Shown here piece after piece: positions 24,597 to 32,773 of a stretch of DNA of 35,240 nt; position 1 is the stretch's first letter; every line of letters begins with the position of its first letter. The stretch lies in the NCBI RefSeq assembly GCF_003182075.1, contig NZ_QGTH01000012.1, forward strand, positions 26,982 through 62,221, given 5' to 3'. The notes beneath the pieces were generated by a model, which saw only the letters and a list, made by a program, of their open reading frames with translations, had not been told where the DNA came from and did not search any database. The position numbers and the translations under genes were made by a program. Source of the DNA: Finegoldia magna. GTDB taxonomy: Bacteria > Bacillota > Clostridia > Tissierellales > Peptoniphilaceae.

Positions 24597-24618
24597 AAAA
24601 AGATAAAGAGGTGATTAA

Positions 24619-25833
24619 ATGAAATTAGAAATAATAGACATGATAGATGACGGAAGATGTGTCGCAAAATACGAAGGAAAAACAGTGTTCGTAGATGGAG
24701 GAAGTGTTGGAGAAATAATCGAAGCAAAGAAAATAAAAGAAAAAAAGAATTTGATATTCGCAACAAAAACAAAAATAATACAACAATCACCTCATAAACA
24801 AGAACCGCTCTGCCCACATTACTACGAATGTGACGGATGCAGCATGCAAGACATTACATACGAAAAAGAATTGGAAATCAAAAAAAATTCCGTACTCAAT
24901 AAATTGCAACGAATCGCGAAACTAGATATAAAAGATGTCGACATACTCACAAATGCTGAATATTATTATAGAAACAAAGTCGATTTGAAAGTGGAAAATG
25001 GAAAACTTGGATATTACAACAGAAAAACACACAACTTAACACAAATATCCACTTGCAAAATCGCATCAAAAGCAATCAATCAAATGATAAATTGGTTGGA
25101 AAATCAGGATTTGAATGGCGTGTCGGAAATCAAAATCAGATCCAATTACAACGACGAAATCCAAATATCCATGGATTATTTATCAGATGAAATGCTAGAA
25201 AATTTAAAATCTGTAGAAAGCATCGTAGAAATTTATGCGAAAAATAAAAACTTTGATTTGGTTTATAGGAAAAAACAATTTGTGGATAAAATTGGAGATT
25301 TATCATTCATAATAAGCCCTAAATCATTCTTCCAAGTAAACAAATACAACACAAGTTTGCTCTACGACACGGCAAAACAAATGATGAATGCAACTGCAAA
25401 TGACAGAATATTGGACTTGTATTGCGGAATCGGAACAACAACAATGTACATTGGAAATGACAACAACACAATCGGAGTCGAAGTCGTAAAAGATGCAGTA
25501 AAAGATGCCAACCAAAACAAAAAACTAAACAATTTAGAAAGCATTCAGTTTATTGAAGAAAAATCAGAAAACGTCGTAGGAAAACTCACAAAAGAGCCGT
25601 TCGATATAATACTCGCCGACCCACCACGAAAAGGAATGGACGAAAAAGTAGTCGAAGCAATAATAAAATCCACAGCAAAAAAACTCGTCTACATCTCCTG
25701 TGACCCTGCAACCCTTGCAAGAGATTTGAAGATGTTAACAGAAAACGGATTTGCAGTCAGAGATGTCAAATTGGTGGATATGTTCGCTAAGACAACGCAT
25801 GTGGAGACTATAGCATTGATACAAAAGATGTAA
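24619..25833 (+). CDS. 23S rRNA (uracil-5-)-methyltransferase, RlmD/RumA type
   Basis: It methylates uracil C5 in 23S rRNA using SAM. The 404-residue protein has a TRAM-like N-terminus (residues 1-55), a [4Fe-4S] cysteine set C65, C71, C74 and C146, then a methyltransferase fold with ILDLYCGIGTTTMYIG (SAM binding). DPPRKGMD and the catalytic-cysteine motif VYISCDPATLARDL follow. The start follows AGAGGTG. The family has several members (RlmD, RlmCD, RlmC), so the exact uridine is uncertain. Confidence 0.92.
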   Translation: MKLEIIDMIDDGRCVAKYEGKTVFVDGGSVGEIIEAKKIKEKKNLIFATKTKIIQQSPHKQEPLCPHYYECDGCSMQDITYEKELEIKKNSVLNKLQRIAKLDIKDVDILTNAEYYYRNKVDLKVENGKLGYYNRKTHNLTQISTCKIASKAINQMINWLENQDLNGVSEIKIRSNYNDEIQISMDYLSDEMLENLKSVESIVEIYAKNKNFDLVYRKKQFVDKIGDLSFIISPKSFFQVNKYNTSLLYDTAKQMMNATANDRILDLYCGIGTTTMYIGNDNNTIGVEVVKDAVKDANQNKKLNNLESIQFIEEKSENVVGKLTKEPFDIILADPPRKGMDEKVVEAIIKSTAKKLVYISCDPATLARDLKMLTENGFAVRDVKLVDMFAKTTHVETIALIQKM

Positions 25834-25835
25834 AC

Positions 25836-25958
25836 TTAGAAATCCTGCATTTCAAGCAGTTTTATAAGCATTTTGTCTTCGATAAAGATGAAGAAGGATA
25901 CGTCAAAAAGACTCAAAAAAACTACATGGATGTAAGAGTTGTTTTGCAACTGGTATGA
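25836..25958 (+). pseudogene. Short gene remnant
   Basis: An open frame reads LEILHFKQFYKHFVFDKDEE and on to VRVVLQLV before TGA at 25956-25958. It has no start codon or ribosome site and begins where rlmD ends, so it is the 3' end of a lost gene. Family not recognised. The rest of the gap to 26090 holds only the terminator at 26001-26030. Confidence 0.4.
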
Positions 25959-26000
25959 GGAAACACAAAAAATATATTTAACTCATTTTGTACTTTCTAT

Positions 26001-26030
26001 AAGAGTAGCGTAAAAGGCTGCTCTTTTTTT
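26001..26030 (+). terminator. Rho-independent terminator
   Basis: The stem aagagtagc / gctgctctt (26001-26009 and 26017-26025) is followed by T residues up to 26030. It probably ends transcription from the rlmD-like gene and the remnant after it. Confidence 0.85.
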
Positions 26031-26090
26031 GTTAAAGGGAGTAAGGATTCGTTACATCCTTTTCAAAATATGAAACATTCACAAGCCTAC

Positions 26091-26126
26091 TTTACATATT
26101 CGCTTTTATAACATATAATAAAAGCG
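26091..26126 (+). promoter_or_regulatory. abiE promoter with overlapping operator palindrome
   Basis: TTTACA (26091-26096) and TATAAT (26114-26119) are 17 bases apart. A perfect inverted repeat cgcttttat / ataaaagcg (26101-26109 and 26118-26126) covers the spacer and -10. AbiEi antitoxins are known to repress their own operon by binding inverted repeats, so this is the likely operator. Confidence 0.8.
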
Positions 26127-26146
26127 TAAACGAGAGGAGGCAGACT

Positions 26147-26734
26147 ATGGATACGCTTAAAGAATATATACAAGAAAATTTAGTAATCACCAACAAAGAA
26201 GCAGAAGAACTTGGATATAGTAGGCATAATTTATCTGAATTAACAAAAATCGGACAATTAGAAAGATTAAGACCAGGTCTATATCAATTAAAAGGAAAAG
26301 TAATAGACGATTTTGTTTTAATATCATCAAATAGTAATCGAATTATATTTTCCCATCAAACAGCCCTATACCTCCACGACCTATCCGATAGGACTCCAAA
26401 TGTATTTCATATATCTGTACCCCAAGGCTACAATGCCAGCCATATCAAAAAGAGGTACGAAGATCTACAAGTTCACTATGTAAAAAAAGATTTATACGAA
26501 ATAGGAAAGACAGAAATAAAATCACCACAAGGCAATCTCATACCAGTTTATGATATTGAAAGAACGGTTTGCGATATCATAATTGACAGAGAAAAAATAG
26601 ATAAGCAAATTTTCACAGAAGCAATAAAAAGATACTTTAAATCACCAAATAAAAATCTAAGAAGACTCATAAAATACAGTAGATTATTTAAAATAGAAAA
26701 TGAAATTAGGAAATATATGGAGGTATTATTGTGA
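26147..26734 (+). CDS. abiEi: AbiEi-family antitoxin (type IV TA)
   Basis: The 195-residue protein starts with a winged helix (ITNKEAEELGYSRHNLSELT, then GQLERLRPGLYQL), typical of AbiEi DNA-binding antitoxins. The middle HQTALYLHDLSDRTP and NVFHISVPQGY and the late YDIERTVCDII block are family hallmarks. The start follows GAGAGGAGG. Its stop overlaps the toxin start by 4 bases (GTGA). It should repress the operon and counter the AbiEii nucleotidyltransferase. Confidence 0.93.
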   Translation: MDTLKEYIQENLVITNKEAEELGYSRHNLSELTKIGQLERLRPGLYQLKGKVIDDFVLISSNSNRIIFSHQTALYLHDLSDRTPNVFHISVPQGYNASHIKKRYEDLQVHYVKKDLYEIGKTEIKSPQGNLIPVYDIERTVCDIIIDREKIDKQIFTEAIKRYFKSPNKNLRRLIKYSRLFKIENEIRKYMEVLL

Positions 26735-27567
26735 TTAATATCGAGAGTATAAAGGGCAAGATAAGAAGCATGGCAGAGAAGAAAAATCTAAAGTCACAAG
26801 AAGTTTTGCAAATATATTTTTTTGAAAGATTTTTAGAAAGGATATCTAAATCAAAGTACAAAAATAATTTTGTAATAAAAGGAGGATTCCTAATATCTTC
26901 CTTAATTGGAATTGAAAATAGAACAACTATGGATATGGACACAACCATAAAAGGCATACCCCTAAAAGAAGAAAAAATAAAAGAAATCGTAGATGAAATT
27001 ATAGATATCAATGTAGATGATGGAATAAAATTTGAAATAAAAGACATAAGTTATATTAGAGAAGAGGATGAGTACGAGAACTTTAGAATTTCATTAATAG
27101 CAAATGTTGGAAAGACCAAAAACTCTATGAAACTTGACCTAACAACGGGTGATGCAATAACACCAAGGGAAATAGAATATACTTATCCCTGTATCTTTAG
27201 CCAAGAAGATATAAAAATAATGGCTTATCCATTAGAAACAATTTTAGCTGAAAAATACGAAACCATAATCAGAAGAAATATAACAACCACACGAATGAGA
27301 GACTTTTATGACCTATACACTCTCTACAAACTAAAAAAAGATGAGATAGATTATAAAATTTTAAAAGAAGCAATAGAAAGAACCTCAAACCAAAGAGGAA
27401 GCTGGGAGATAATGCAAGACTATGAGGAAATAATTGATGATATAAAAGAAGATTCATACCTAAGATCCTTGTGGGTAGTATATCTCGGTGAAAATAAGTA
27501 TATTGGAGATTTGACCTTTGATAAGGTTGTTGGTGTAGTGAGAATTATTTCAAATAGAATTAATTAG
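26731..27567 (+). CDS. abiEii: AbiEii-family nucleotidyltransferase toxin
   Basis: It starts with GTG at 26731 behind GGAGG (26719-26723). The 278-residue protein has nucleotidyltransferase motif I KGGFLISS with the metal-binding MDMD at about 69-72, the MKLDLTTGD strand, LETILAEKYE, and RMRDFYDLYTLY. These match the AbiEii/AbiGii nucleotidyltransferase toxins that protect against phage, some by altering tRNA ends. It is intact and co-translated with abiEi. Confidence 0.93.
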   Translation: MINIESIKGKIRSMAEKKNLKSQEVLQIYFFERFLERISKSKYKNNFVIKGGFLISSLIGIENRTTMDMDTTIKGIPLKEEKIKEIVDEIIDINVDDGIKFEIKDISYIREEDEYENFRISLIANVGKTKNSMKLDLTTGDAITPREIEYTYPCIFSQEDIKIMAYPLETILAEKYETIIRRNITTTRMRDFYDLYTLYKLKKDEIDYKILKEAIERTSNQRGSWEIMQDYEEIIDDIKEDSYLRSLWVVYLGENKYIGDLTFDKVVGVVRIISNRIN

Positions 27568-27621
27568 ATGTAATATTCCAGACACTGTTTGGAAATTATA
27601 GACAAGAAAATATTAAGTATG

Positions 27622-27649
27622 AGAAGTAGATTAATCTACTTCTTTTTAA
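27622..27649 (+). terminator. Terminator of abiE operon
   Basis: A perfect stem agaagtaga / tctacttct (27622-27630 and 27635-27643) with a 4-base loop is followed by T residues. Confidence 0.9.
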
Positions 27650-27700
27650 AAACTTAAATGCATTTTAATGAGAACGTTTTTATATTAAACCGACATTTAA

Positions 27701-27709
27701 TGGTATAAT
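27701..27709 (+). promoter_or_regulatory. Extended -10 upstream of XRE remnant and qat operon
   Basis: TGGTATAAT is the only strong promoter core seen between the abiE terminator and qatA. It originally drove the XRE gene. It may now drive the qat operon through the remnants, as no terminator is seen between. Confidence 0.55.
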
Positions 27710-27753
27710 ATAATAAATATTAATTTTCAATGTAGGGTATATAGAGAATTTTT

Positions 27754-27969
27754 AGTTATAAAAGATTATTCAAAAACTAATAGAATTAATATTACAAAAA
27801 GAACTTGATGAAAATAGCAAAATTTGTAAAAGTTATATTTTATAAAATGAAGAATGGGCAAAATGTGACTACGGATGTTTTGCTTAGGATTTGCAATGCT
27901 TTGGATTGTGATATTAAAGATATTATGGAGTGCGTAATTATTGAAGATGTAAGGAGAATGGGAGTCTAA
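27754..27969 (+). pseudogene. Decayed XRE-family helix-turn-helix regulator
   Basis: Pieces of a small XRE regulator are visible: SYKRLFK at about 27754, then in the next frame KLIELILQKELDENSK, then MKNGQNVTTDVLLRICNALD with CDIKDIMECVII from 27847 to TAA at 27967. At least one frameshift and a stop break it. Regulators of this type often sit before C5-methyltransferase genes, which fits the remnant that follows. Confidence 0.75.
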
Positions 27970-28079
27970 GTTTACAGTCATAGATTTATTTTCAGGTGCT
28001 AGAGGGATTATCTAAGGGATTTTTAGACGCTGTTATTTATGTCGATAACATAGATATATTTGTAGCAATAAATGAATGA
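27958..28079 (+). pseudogene. Remnant of a C5-cytosine DNA methyltransferase start
   Basis: After an ATG at 27958 and an extra g, the frame reads ESKFTVIDLFSGARGII, matching methyltransferase motif I (usually DLFSGAGG). A second frameshift gives SKGFLDAVIYVDNIDIFVAI to a TGA at 28077. The order fits the first 50 or so residues of the family. The rest of the gene, including the catalytic PCQ region, is absent. Confidence 0.8.
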
Positions 28080-28087
28080 GGCGTAAA

Positions 28088-28132
28088 ATGGAAGATAAAA
28101 AGTTAAAGTTTATTGACCTTTTTGCTGGCTAG
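28088..28132 (+). pseudogene. Second C5-methyltransferase start remnant, qatA leader
   Basis: The ATG at 28088, with GAGGCG upstream, encodes MEDKKLKFIDLFAG followed by TAG. This is the start of another C5-cytosine methyltransferase, cut exactly after the first glycine of motif I (DLFAGxGG). Its stop codon overlaps the AGGAGG of qatA, so if translated it would couple to qatA as a leader peptide. Confidence 0.75.
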
Positions 28133-28143
28133 GAGGTAAACAC

Positions 28144-29964
28144 ATGTGGAAAGATAGTGAAACGGAACTTGATTTTCTGGATTATGATTATTTAATACAA
28201 ACAGTTCAAAGTATTATTACAGATGATACTCTTTTGCCTGCCAGTATTGGAGTATATGGCGATTGGGGAAGTGGAAAGTCAAGTCTGATGTATATGTGTA
28301 AAGAATGTTTGATTAAAGAAGATGATAAAATAAAGTGCTTGGTATTTAATGGTTGGTTATTTGAAAATTACGAAGATGCAAAAACGGCGATATTAGGCAC
28401 TATTCTTGATGAGATAAGCAAAGAAAAAAACTTAACTGACGAGGCTAAAGGTATTATTAAAGGTCTATATAAAAGTGTTGATAAGTTTAAATTGGTAAAG
28501 GGTGTATTAAAGTATGGGACTGATTTTCTAGTGACAGGGGGAATTGGTTCTTTACTTGGTATTACAATAAACCAAGCTTTAAAAAGCACTCAAGAAAAAA
28601 TAGAAGTTACCAATTTAGAAAAAATTCAATCTAATATTGAAAATGAATTAAACAATAAAGAATTACGTGAAGATATTAAAAAGTTTCAAAAAGAATTTGC
28701 GTCTTTATTGGAAAAAACGAAAATCAGCCGTTTAGTTGTTTTTATAGATGAATTGGATAGATGTAGACCAGATACTATTTTAGAAACGCTTGAAGCGATA
28801 AAGCTATTTCTTTTTGAGGGAAAAGTCGCTTTTGTTATAGGCGCTGACGAGCGTCATATTTCGTATGCAGTTAAAAGTAAATTTAAAGATATTGAAGGTA
28901 TTCAGATTGATATTGGAAAAGAATATCTTGAAAAATTGATACAGTATCCCATCCGCATTCCACAATTAAATGCAGAGGAGGTAGAAATTTACATTGCTTG
29001 CTTGCTTTTGCAATCAGAATTACCAGAAGACGATTTTCAAAAGGCTCTATCATGGATAGTTGAGAAGAAAAAAGAGGATTTCGAGAGGTTTAAGATTGAA
29101 TCAGTTATAACTTTATTTTCTGATAAAGAAGATGGTTACTCAAATATTGTAGAATCACTTTCTATTGCAAATCAATTAGCATTTGTTTTATCTAATGGAT
29201 TGCATGGAAACCCTCGTCAGTGTAAACGATTCTTGAATTCCATGTATATGAGATTGCAAATGGCTTCTTACAAGAATAAGCAGCTGGATAGAAAAATTCT
29301 TGCAAAGATAATGATGTTGGAATATATAAAACCTAGAATTTTTAATAAAATAGCTGAGATGGCAGCAGATAATAGTTTAAGTAAGGAATTAGAATTGTTT
29401 GAGAATGGTACTCCTGAAAAAACCGATAAGTTGAAAATTTGGAAGGAAGATAATTGGTTTTTAAATTGGTGTAAAATAAATCCAAAATTATCTGAGGAAA
29501 ATCTTAATACGTATTTTTACTTTACGAGAACTTCATTGGATGAAAAAATTAGTCGTATATCATCTTTTCTTTCGCCAGCAGCACAAGAAATATTGGAACA
29601 ACTACTTTCAAAATCAGATGTTAAAATTCAACAAGCTATTAAATCTGTTGCAAATATATCAGACTCTGATGCGGCTGCAATTCTTGAAGCCATGTATTCT
29701 TCCATGATAGCTGAAACAACAATATCCAAAGAACTGATGAAATCATTTTTGCTATTTGCGCAGCAAAGAACAGAACTAACCAATGATACTCTTAGTTATT
29801 TACAATCGTTTAGTGGATCGCAAATTAATCTCGGTTGTATAAGTTATATAGCTGATTATGCAGATAAAATGAGTAAGAAAGTAGAAATTTTAGAGATAGC
29901 ATCTCAATGGGATAAGAATAAGTCTGGATTACAAAATAGCATAGAGAAGCTATTAGAAAAATAG
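28144..29964 (+). CDS. qatA: QatA: KAP-family P-loop NTPase of Qat defence
   Basis: The 606-residue protein is a KAP NTPase: Walker A GDWGSGKSS (39-47), FNGWLFE, a helical insert with a hydrophobic stretch GTDFLVTGGIGSLLGITI (about 127-144), and Walker B FIDELDRCRPDT (200-211). FVIGADERHISYAV and GNPRQCKRFLNSM follow as in KAP proteins. Start ATG with AGGAGG at 28131-28136. It is the first of four genes in the order ATPase, QatB, QueC-like, TatD-like that define the Qat antiphage system. The ATPase presumably powers or gates the complex; its exact role is not shown here. Confidence 0.92.
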   Translation: MWKDSETELDFLDYDYLIQTVQSIITDDTLLPASIGVYGDWGSGKSSLMYMCKECLIKEDDKIKCLVFNGWLFENYEDAKTAILGTILDEISKEKNLTDEAKGIIKGLYKSVDKFKLVKGVLKYGTDFLVTGGIGSLLGITINQALKSTQEKIEVTNLEKIQSNIENELNNKELREDIKKFQKEFASLLEKTKISRLVVFIDELDRCRPDTILETLEAIKLFLFEGKVAFVIGADERHISYAVKSKFKDIEGIQIDIGKEYLEKLIQYPIRIPQLNAEEVEIYIACLLLQSELPEDDFQKALSWIVEKKKEDFERFKIESVITLFSDKEDGYSNIVESLSIANQLAFVLSNGLHGNPRQCKRFLNSMYMRLQMASYKNKQLDRKILAKIMMLEYIKPRIFNKIAEMAADNSLSKELELFENGTPEKTDKLKIWKEDNWFLNWCKINPKLSEENLNTYFYFTRTSLDEKISRISSFLSPAAQEILEQLLSKSDVKIQQAIKSVANISDSDAAAILEAMYSSMIAETTISKELMKSFLLFAQQRTELTNDTLSYLQSFSGSQINLGCISYIADYADKMSKKVEILEIASQWDKNKSGLQNSIEKLLEK

Positions 29965-29982
29965 TATAAAAGGAGGGTGATT

Positions 29983-30750
29983 ATGGGAACATCAAGTATT
30001 TTCAATGGAAGGAATGATAGAAATCCCTTATTGCCAGAAGATTATAACCCTAATCAAGATGAAGGCACTGATGTAACGAAACCAGTCAAATGGAAAACTG
30101 TTAAGTCAGATATGTCAAAGTATATCAATAGTGGAGGTACGTACGGTTCTGCAAAGCATATTGCACGCCAGTATGTTAGAGCGGCTGGTGGATCCAGAAA
30201 CATGGCTTCACAGGCATACTCTGGAAGAAAAGCCGGAGGAAATCTTGGGAATCTTTTTAATGGAATTTTTACTAATGGCGTAAAAGTAACATTTAAGAAT
30301 CTTGGTATTGAATATGAAGGTAAATCTGTAGAGGAGATTTTTTCTGGGTTAGTAGATGTAATTGCACCAAATTCAAGCACTAAAGAAGATATCGTGGCAA
30401 AGGAAGCTACACAAGCAGCTCTGTCTAAAGTATTTGATTATGTTGAAAATAATTCGATGGATATAGACTGTCTTAATAATATGTCATTTGAATTAATGCA
30501 TGAAGCTTTAAAGGAATATGTTGGTGCATATATTTGGATTACTATGATGAAGGATTTAGGCAGTAGGTTAGAAATGTATATAACTAATGCGGATGATTCA
30601 TATGCTATGGAATGTGAATTTAAAGACATGATTATGGGAATTGTAGATGTTGAGTTTAATAAGCAAGGTAATATAATAAACAAAAATATTTCATCTACAA
30701 TTAGAGATATGCATGAATGCTGTTTGAAAGTTATGGAGGGAATCTTATGA
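29983..30750 (+). CDS. qatB: QatB: Qat defence protein
   Basis: The ATG at 29983 with AAGGAGGG at 29970-29976 is chosen; an in-frame GTG at 29977 would lie on the ribosome site. The 255-residue protein starts MGTSSIFNGRND, followed by a low-complexity, glycine-rich stretch to residue 85 (SGGTYGSAKHIARQYVRAAG) and a helical C-terminal half. There is no catalytic motif. Identification rests on position 18 bases after qatA and overlap (ATGA) with qatC, plus the SSIFNG- and GG-rich N-terminus as I recall it for QatB proteins. Removal of Met would leave an N-terminal glycine. Confidence 0.82.
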   Translation: MGTSSIFNGRNDRNPLLPEDYNPNQDEGTDVTKPVKWKTVKSDMSKYINSGGTYGSAKHIARQYVRAAGGSRNMASQAYSGRKAGGNLGNLFNGIFTNGVKVTFKNLGIEYEGKSVEEIFSGLVDVIAPNSSTKEDIVAKEATQAALSKVFDYVENNSMDIDCLNNMSFELMHEALKEYVGAYIWITMMKDLGSRLEMYITNADDSYAMECEFKDMIMGIVDVEFNKQGNIINKNISSTIRDMHECCLKVMEGIL

Positions 30751-32033
30751 AAATAGTTTGTCGCATAAATAAAAAAGATACTTTTAAAGTTGATGAACAA
30801 GCAACAAATGTTGATTTTTTCGACTTCAATTCTTTTTCGTATACATTTTGGAAGAATAAAAATAAGTTACCTTATTGGTATAGTCAACAAGCGTTAGATT
30901 TGCTTTACATTTCTATGGCTGTTTTTTCAGCAGATAGATTATGTTTAAGAAAAAATGCACATGATGGATGGAGTAGAGAGTTTTCGGTATTTATGCCTAT
31001 TTTAGAATATGATATGTGGCAAAATGCAAAATCAACACTTGAGGAAATGTTGAATTTTTTAAGTGGAGATAAATGGACTTTTATTTTTAGAAGAAGAGAG
31101 CAATCTGAAGAGGAAAAGATAAACTACGATAAATGGGAAAAATCAAAACAAAAAATAAAAAACTATGATCAAATTTGTATGTTTTCAGGTGGAATGGATT
31201 CGCTCATTGGTGCAATTGATTTGTTGGAAAGTAATAGTGATAAAACTTTATTTGTGAGTCATTATGGTGGGGGGAAAGGAACAAAGGAATTTCAAGATAT
31301 TCTTAAAGAAAAGTTTATTAATCAATATTCATTAGAATCAAGAGATTTTCATCAGTATTATGCAAAGGTTGTATCAGGTGTTGAAGACACTACAAGAACA
31401 CGTTCTTTTATGTTTTTCTCTCATGCATTAGCAGTTGCATCTTGTTTGAGAAAGCAAGTTCATCTGATTATACCAGAGAATGGATTTATTTCACTAAATA
31501 TTCCTAGTACATTTTCTCGAATAGGTACTAGTAGCACGAGAACAACACACCCGCATTATATGAGTTTGTTTCAAAAGTTGTTAGATTTAATTGAACTCAA
31601 AGTAAAGCTAGTTAATCCATATCAATTCAAAACAAAAGGTGAAATGCTATTGGATTGTAAAAATCAGCCTTTTGTTAAAAAAAATTTAGAGAATACAATG
31701 TCTTGTTCACATCCAGATAATGGTAGAATGCAAAAGGAAAAGGAAGCTCGACATTGTGGTTACTGTTTGCCTTGTGTAATAAGACAAGCAGCTGTTATGC
31801 GTGCAGGTATTGTAGATAAAAGTTCTTATAGGGATAATAAATTCATTGGAGGTAATGTTTCTAGAACCTGTTTAAATTCTTATCGTTTAGGGTTAAGAAA
31901 ATTTAATCCTAAGTACGCTTTTATGACCATTCAATCTAGTGGAGCAATAAAAGATAATATTGAAGATTATACGAATTTGTATATTAGAGGTATGGAGGAA
32001 TTAAAAACATATTTGGAGGAATTGGATGACTGA
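30747..32033 (+). CDS. qatC: QatC: QueC-like PP-loop enzyme of Qat defence
   Basis: The ATG at 30747 (GGAGGG upstream, ATGA overlap with qatB) gives 428 residues, about twice the size of a housekeeping QueC. The first 140 residues are an extra N-terminal domain. The PP-loop ATP motif is SGGMDS at 147-152. The zinc-type cysteines are C320, C337, C340 and C343 (HCGYCLPC), as in QueC, which makes 7-cyano-7-deazaguanine. In Qat it is presumed to act on a deazaguanine-type group with another purpose. It overlaps qatD by 8 bases. Confidence 0.93.
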   Translation: MKIVCRINKKDTFKVDEQATNVDFFDFNSFSYTFWKNKNKLPYWYSQQALDLLYISMAVFSADRLCLRKNAHDGWSREFSVFMPILEYDMWQNAKSTLEEMLNFLSGDKWTFIFRRREQSEEEKINYDKWEKSKQKIKNYDQICMFSGGMDSLIGAIDLLESNSDKTLFVSHYGGGKGTKEFQDILKEKFINQYSLESRDFHQYYAKVVSGVEDTTRTRSFMFFSHALAVASCLRKQVHLIIPENGFISLNIPSTFSRIGTSSTRTTHPHYMSLFQKLLDLIELKVKLVNPYQFKTKGEMLLDCKNQPFVKKNLENTMSCSHPDNGRMQKEKEARHCGYCLPCVIRQAAVMRAGIVDKSSYRDNKFIGGNVSRTCLNSYRLGLRKFNPKYAFMTIQSSGAIKDNIEDYTNLYIRGMEELKTYLEELDD

Positions 32034-32757
32034 TTTTTATATGGATATGCATATGCACTTTGATTTATATAAAAATAAATATGAAGTTTTGAAATATATT
32101 GAGAATAAGAAGTCTTATACGATTGCAGTTACTAATTTACCAGATTTATATAAGAAATATTATGCAGAGAACTGGAATTATAAATATATAAGATTAGCAT
32201 TGGGATTTCATCCAGAACTGGCGGCACAATATAATGACCAAATTAGAACCTTTAAAAAATTCTTTCAAACAACACGTTATATTGGAGAGGTTGGCTTGGA
32301 TTATCCTGTAAAAAATATTAGAAATATAGAAAAACAAAAAGAAGTATTTAAACAGATTATTGATTTATGTAAGTCTGATAAAAAAAAGATAATAAGTGTT
32401 CATACAAGAAAAGCAGAAAGGGACTGCCTAAAGATTCTTGATGGATTTGAGGGAAGAGTAATATTGCATTGGTACACTGGTAATTTAAGAGATTTAAAAA
32501 TTGCAATATCTAGAGGATATTTTTTCTCTATAAATCAACAGATGATAAAGAGTCAAAACGGAAAAAATATTATTAATATGATTCCGATTGATAGAATAGT
32601 CATTGAAAGCGATGCTCCATTCACGGATGGACTTCATACAACTTATAATATCTCTTTTATGAATGATATTATTGAATATTTACATATTAGTAAAGAGTTA
32701 GATAAACAATTTATTTATGCAAAATTACAAGAGAATTTTAGAAAAATTCTCTTGTAA
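32026..32757 (+). CDS. qatD: QatD: TatD-like metal-dependent nuclease of Qat defence
   Basis: The 243-residue protein has the complete TatD metal-ligand set: HMH (H9, H11), E88 in GEVGLDY, H126 in SVHTRKA, H148 in LHWYTG, and D196 in IESDAP. It is somewhat shorter than housekeeping TatD (about 260). It starts with ATGACTGA inside qatC, so all qat genes from B to D are translationally coupled. The last codons and stop lie inside an 18-base perfect hairpin. It is presumably the effector nuclease of the system. Confidence 0.93.
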   Translation: MTDFYMDMHMHFDLYKNKYEVLKYIENKKSYTIAVTNLPDLYKKYYAENWNYKYIRLALGFHPELAAQYNDQIRTFKKFFQTTRYIGEVGLDYPVKNIRNIEKQKEVFKQIIDLCKSDKKKIISVHTRKAERDCLKILDGFEGRVILHWYTGNLRDLKIAISRGYFFSINQQMIKSQNGKNIINMIPIDRIVIESDAPFTDGLHTTYNISFMNDIIEYLHISKELDKQFIYAKLQENFRKILL

Positions 32758-32760
32758 TTT
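32722..32760. terminator. Perfect 18-bp hairpin over the qatD stop
   Basis: The arms 32722-32739 and 32743-32760 are perfectly complementary with a 3-base loop. The stem contains the last codons of qatD and its TAA. It is A/T-rich at the ends and ends in ATTT, so it could stop both qat transcription and the convergent mob transcription, or mark a recombination junction. Confidence 0.7.
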
Positions 32761-32773
32761 ATAATGAAATCAG

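Noticed and set aside
26147-27567. Part of the Qat operon
   Set aside because: The AbiE pair has its own promoter, operator and terminator and is separated from qatA by remnants.
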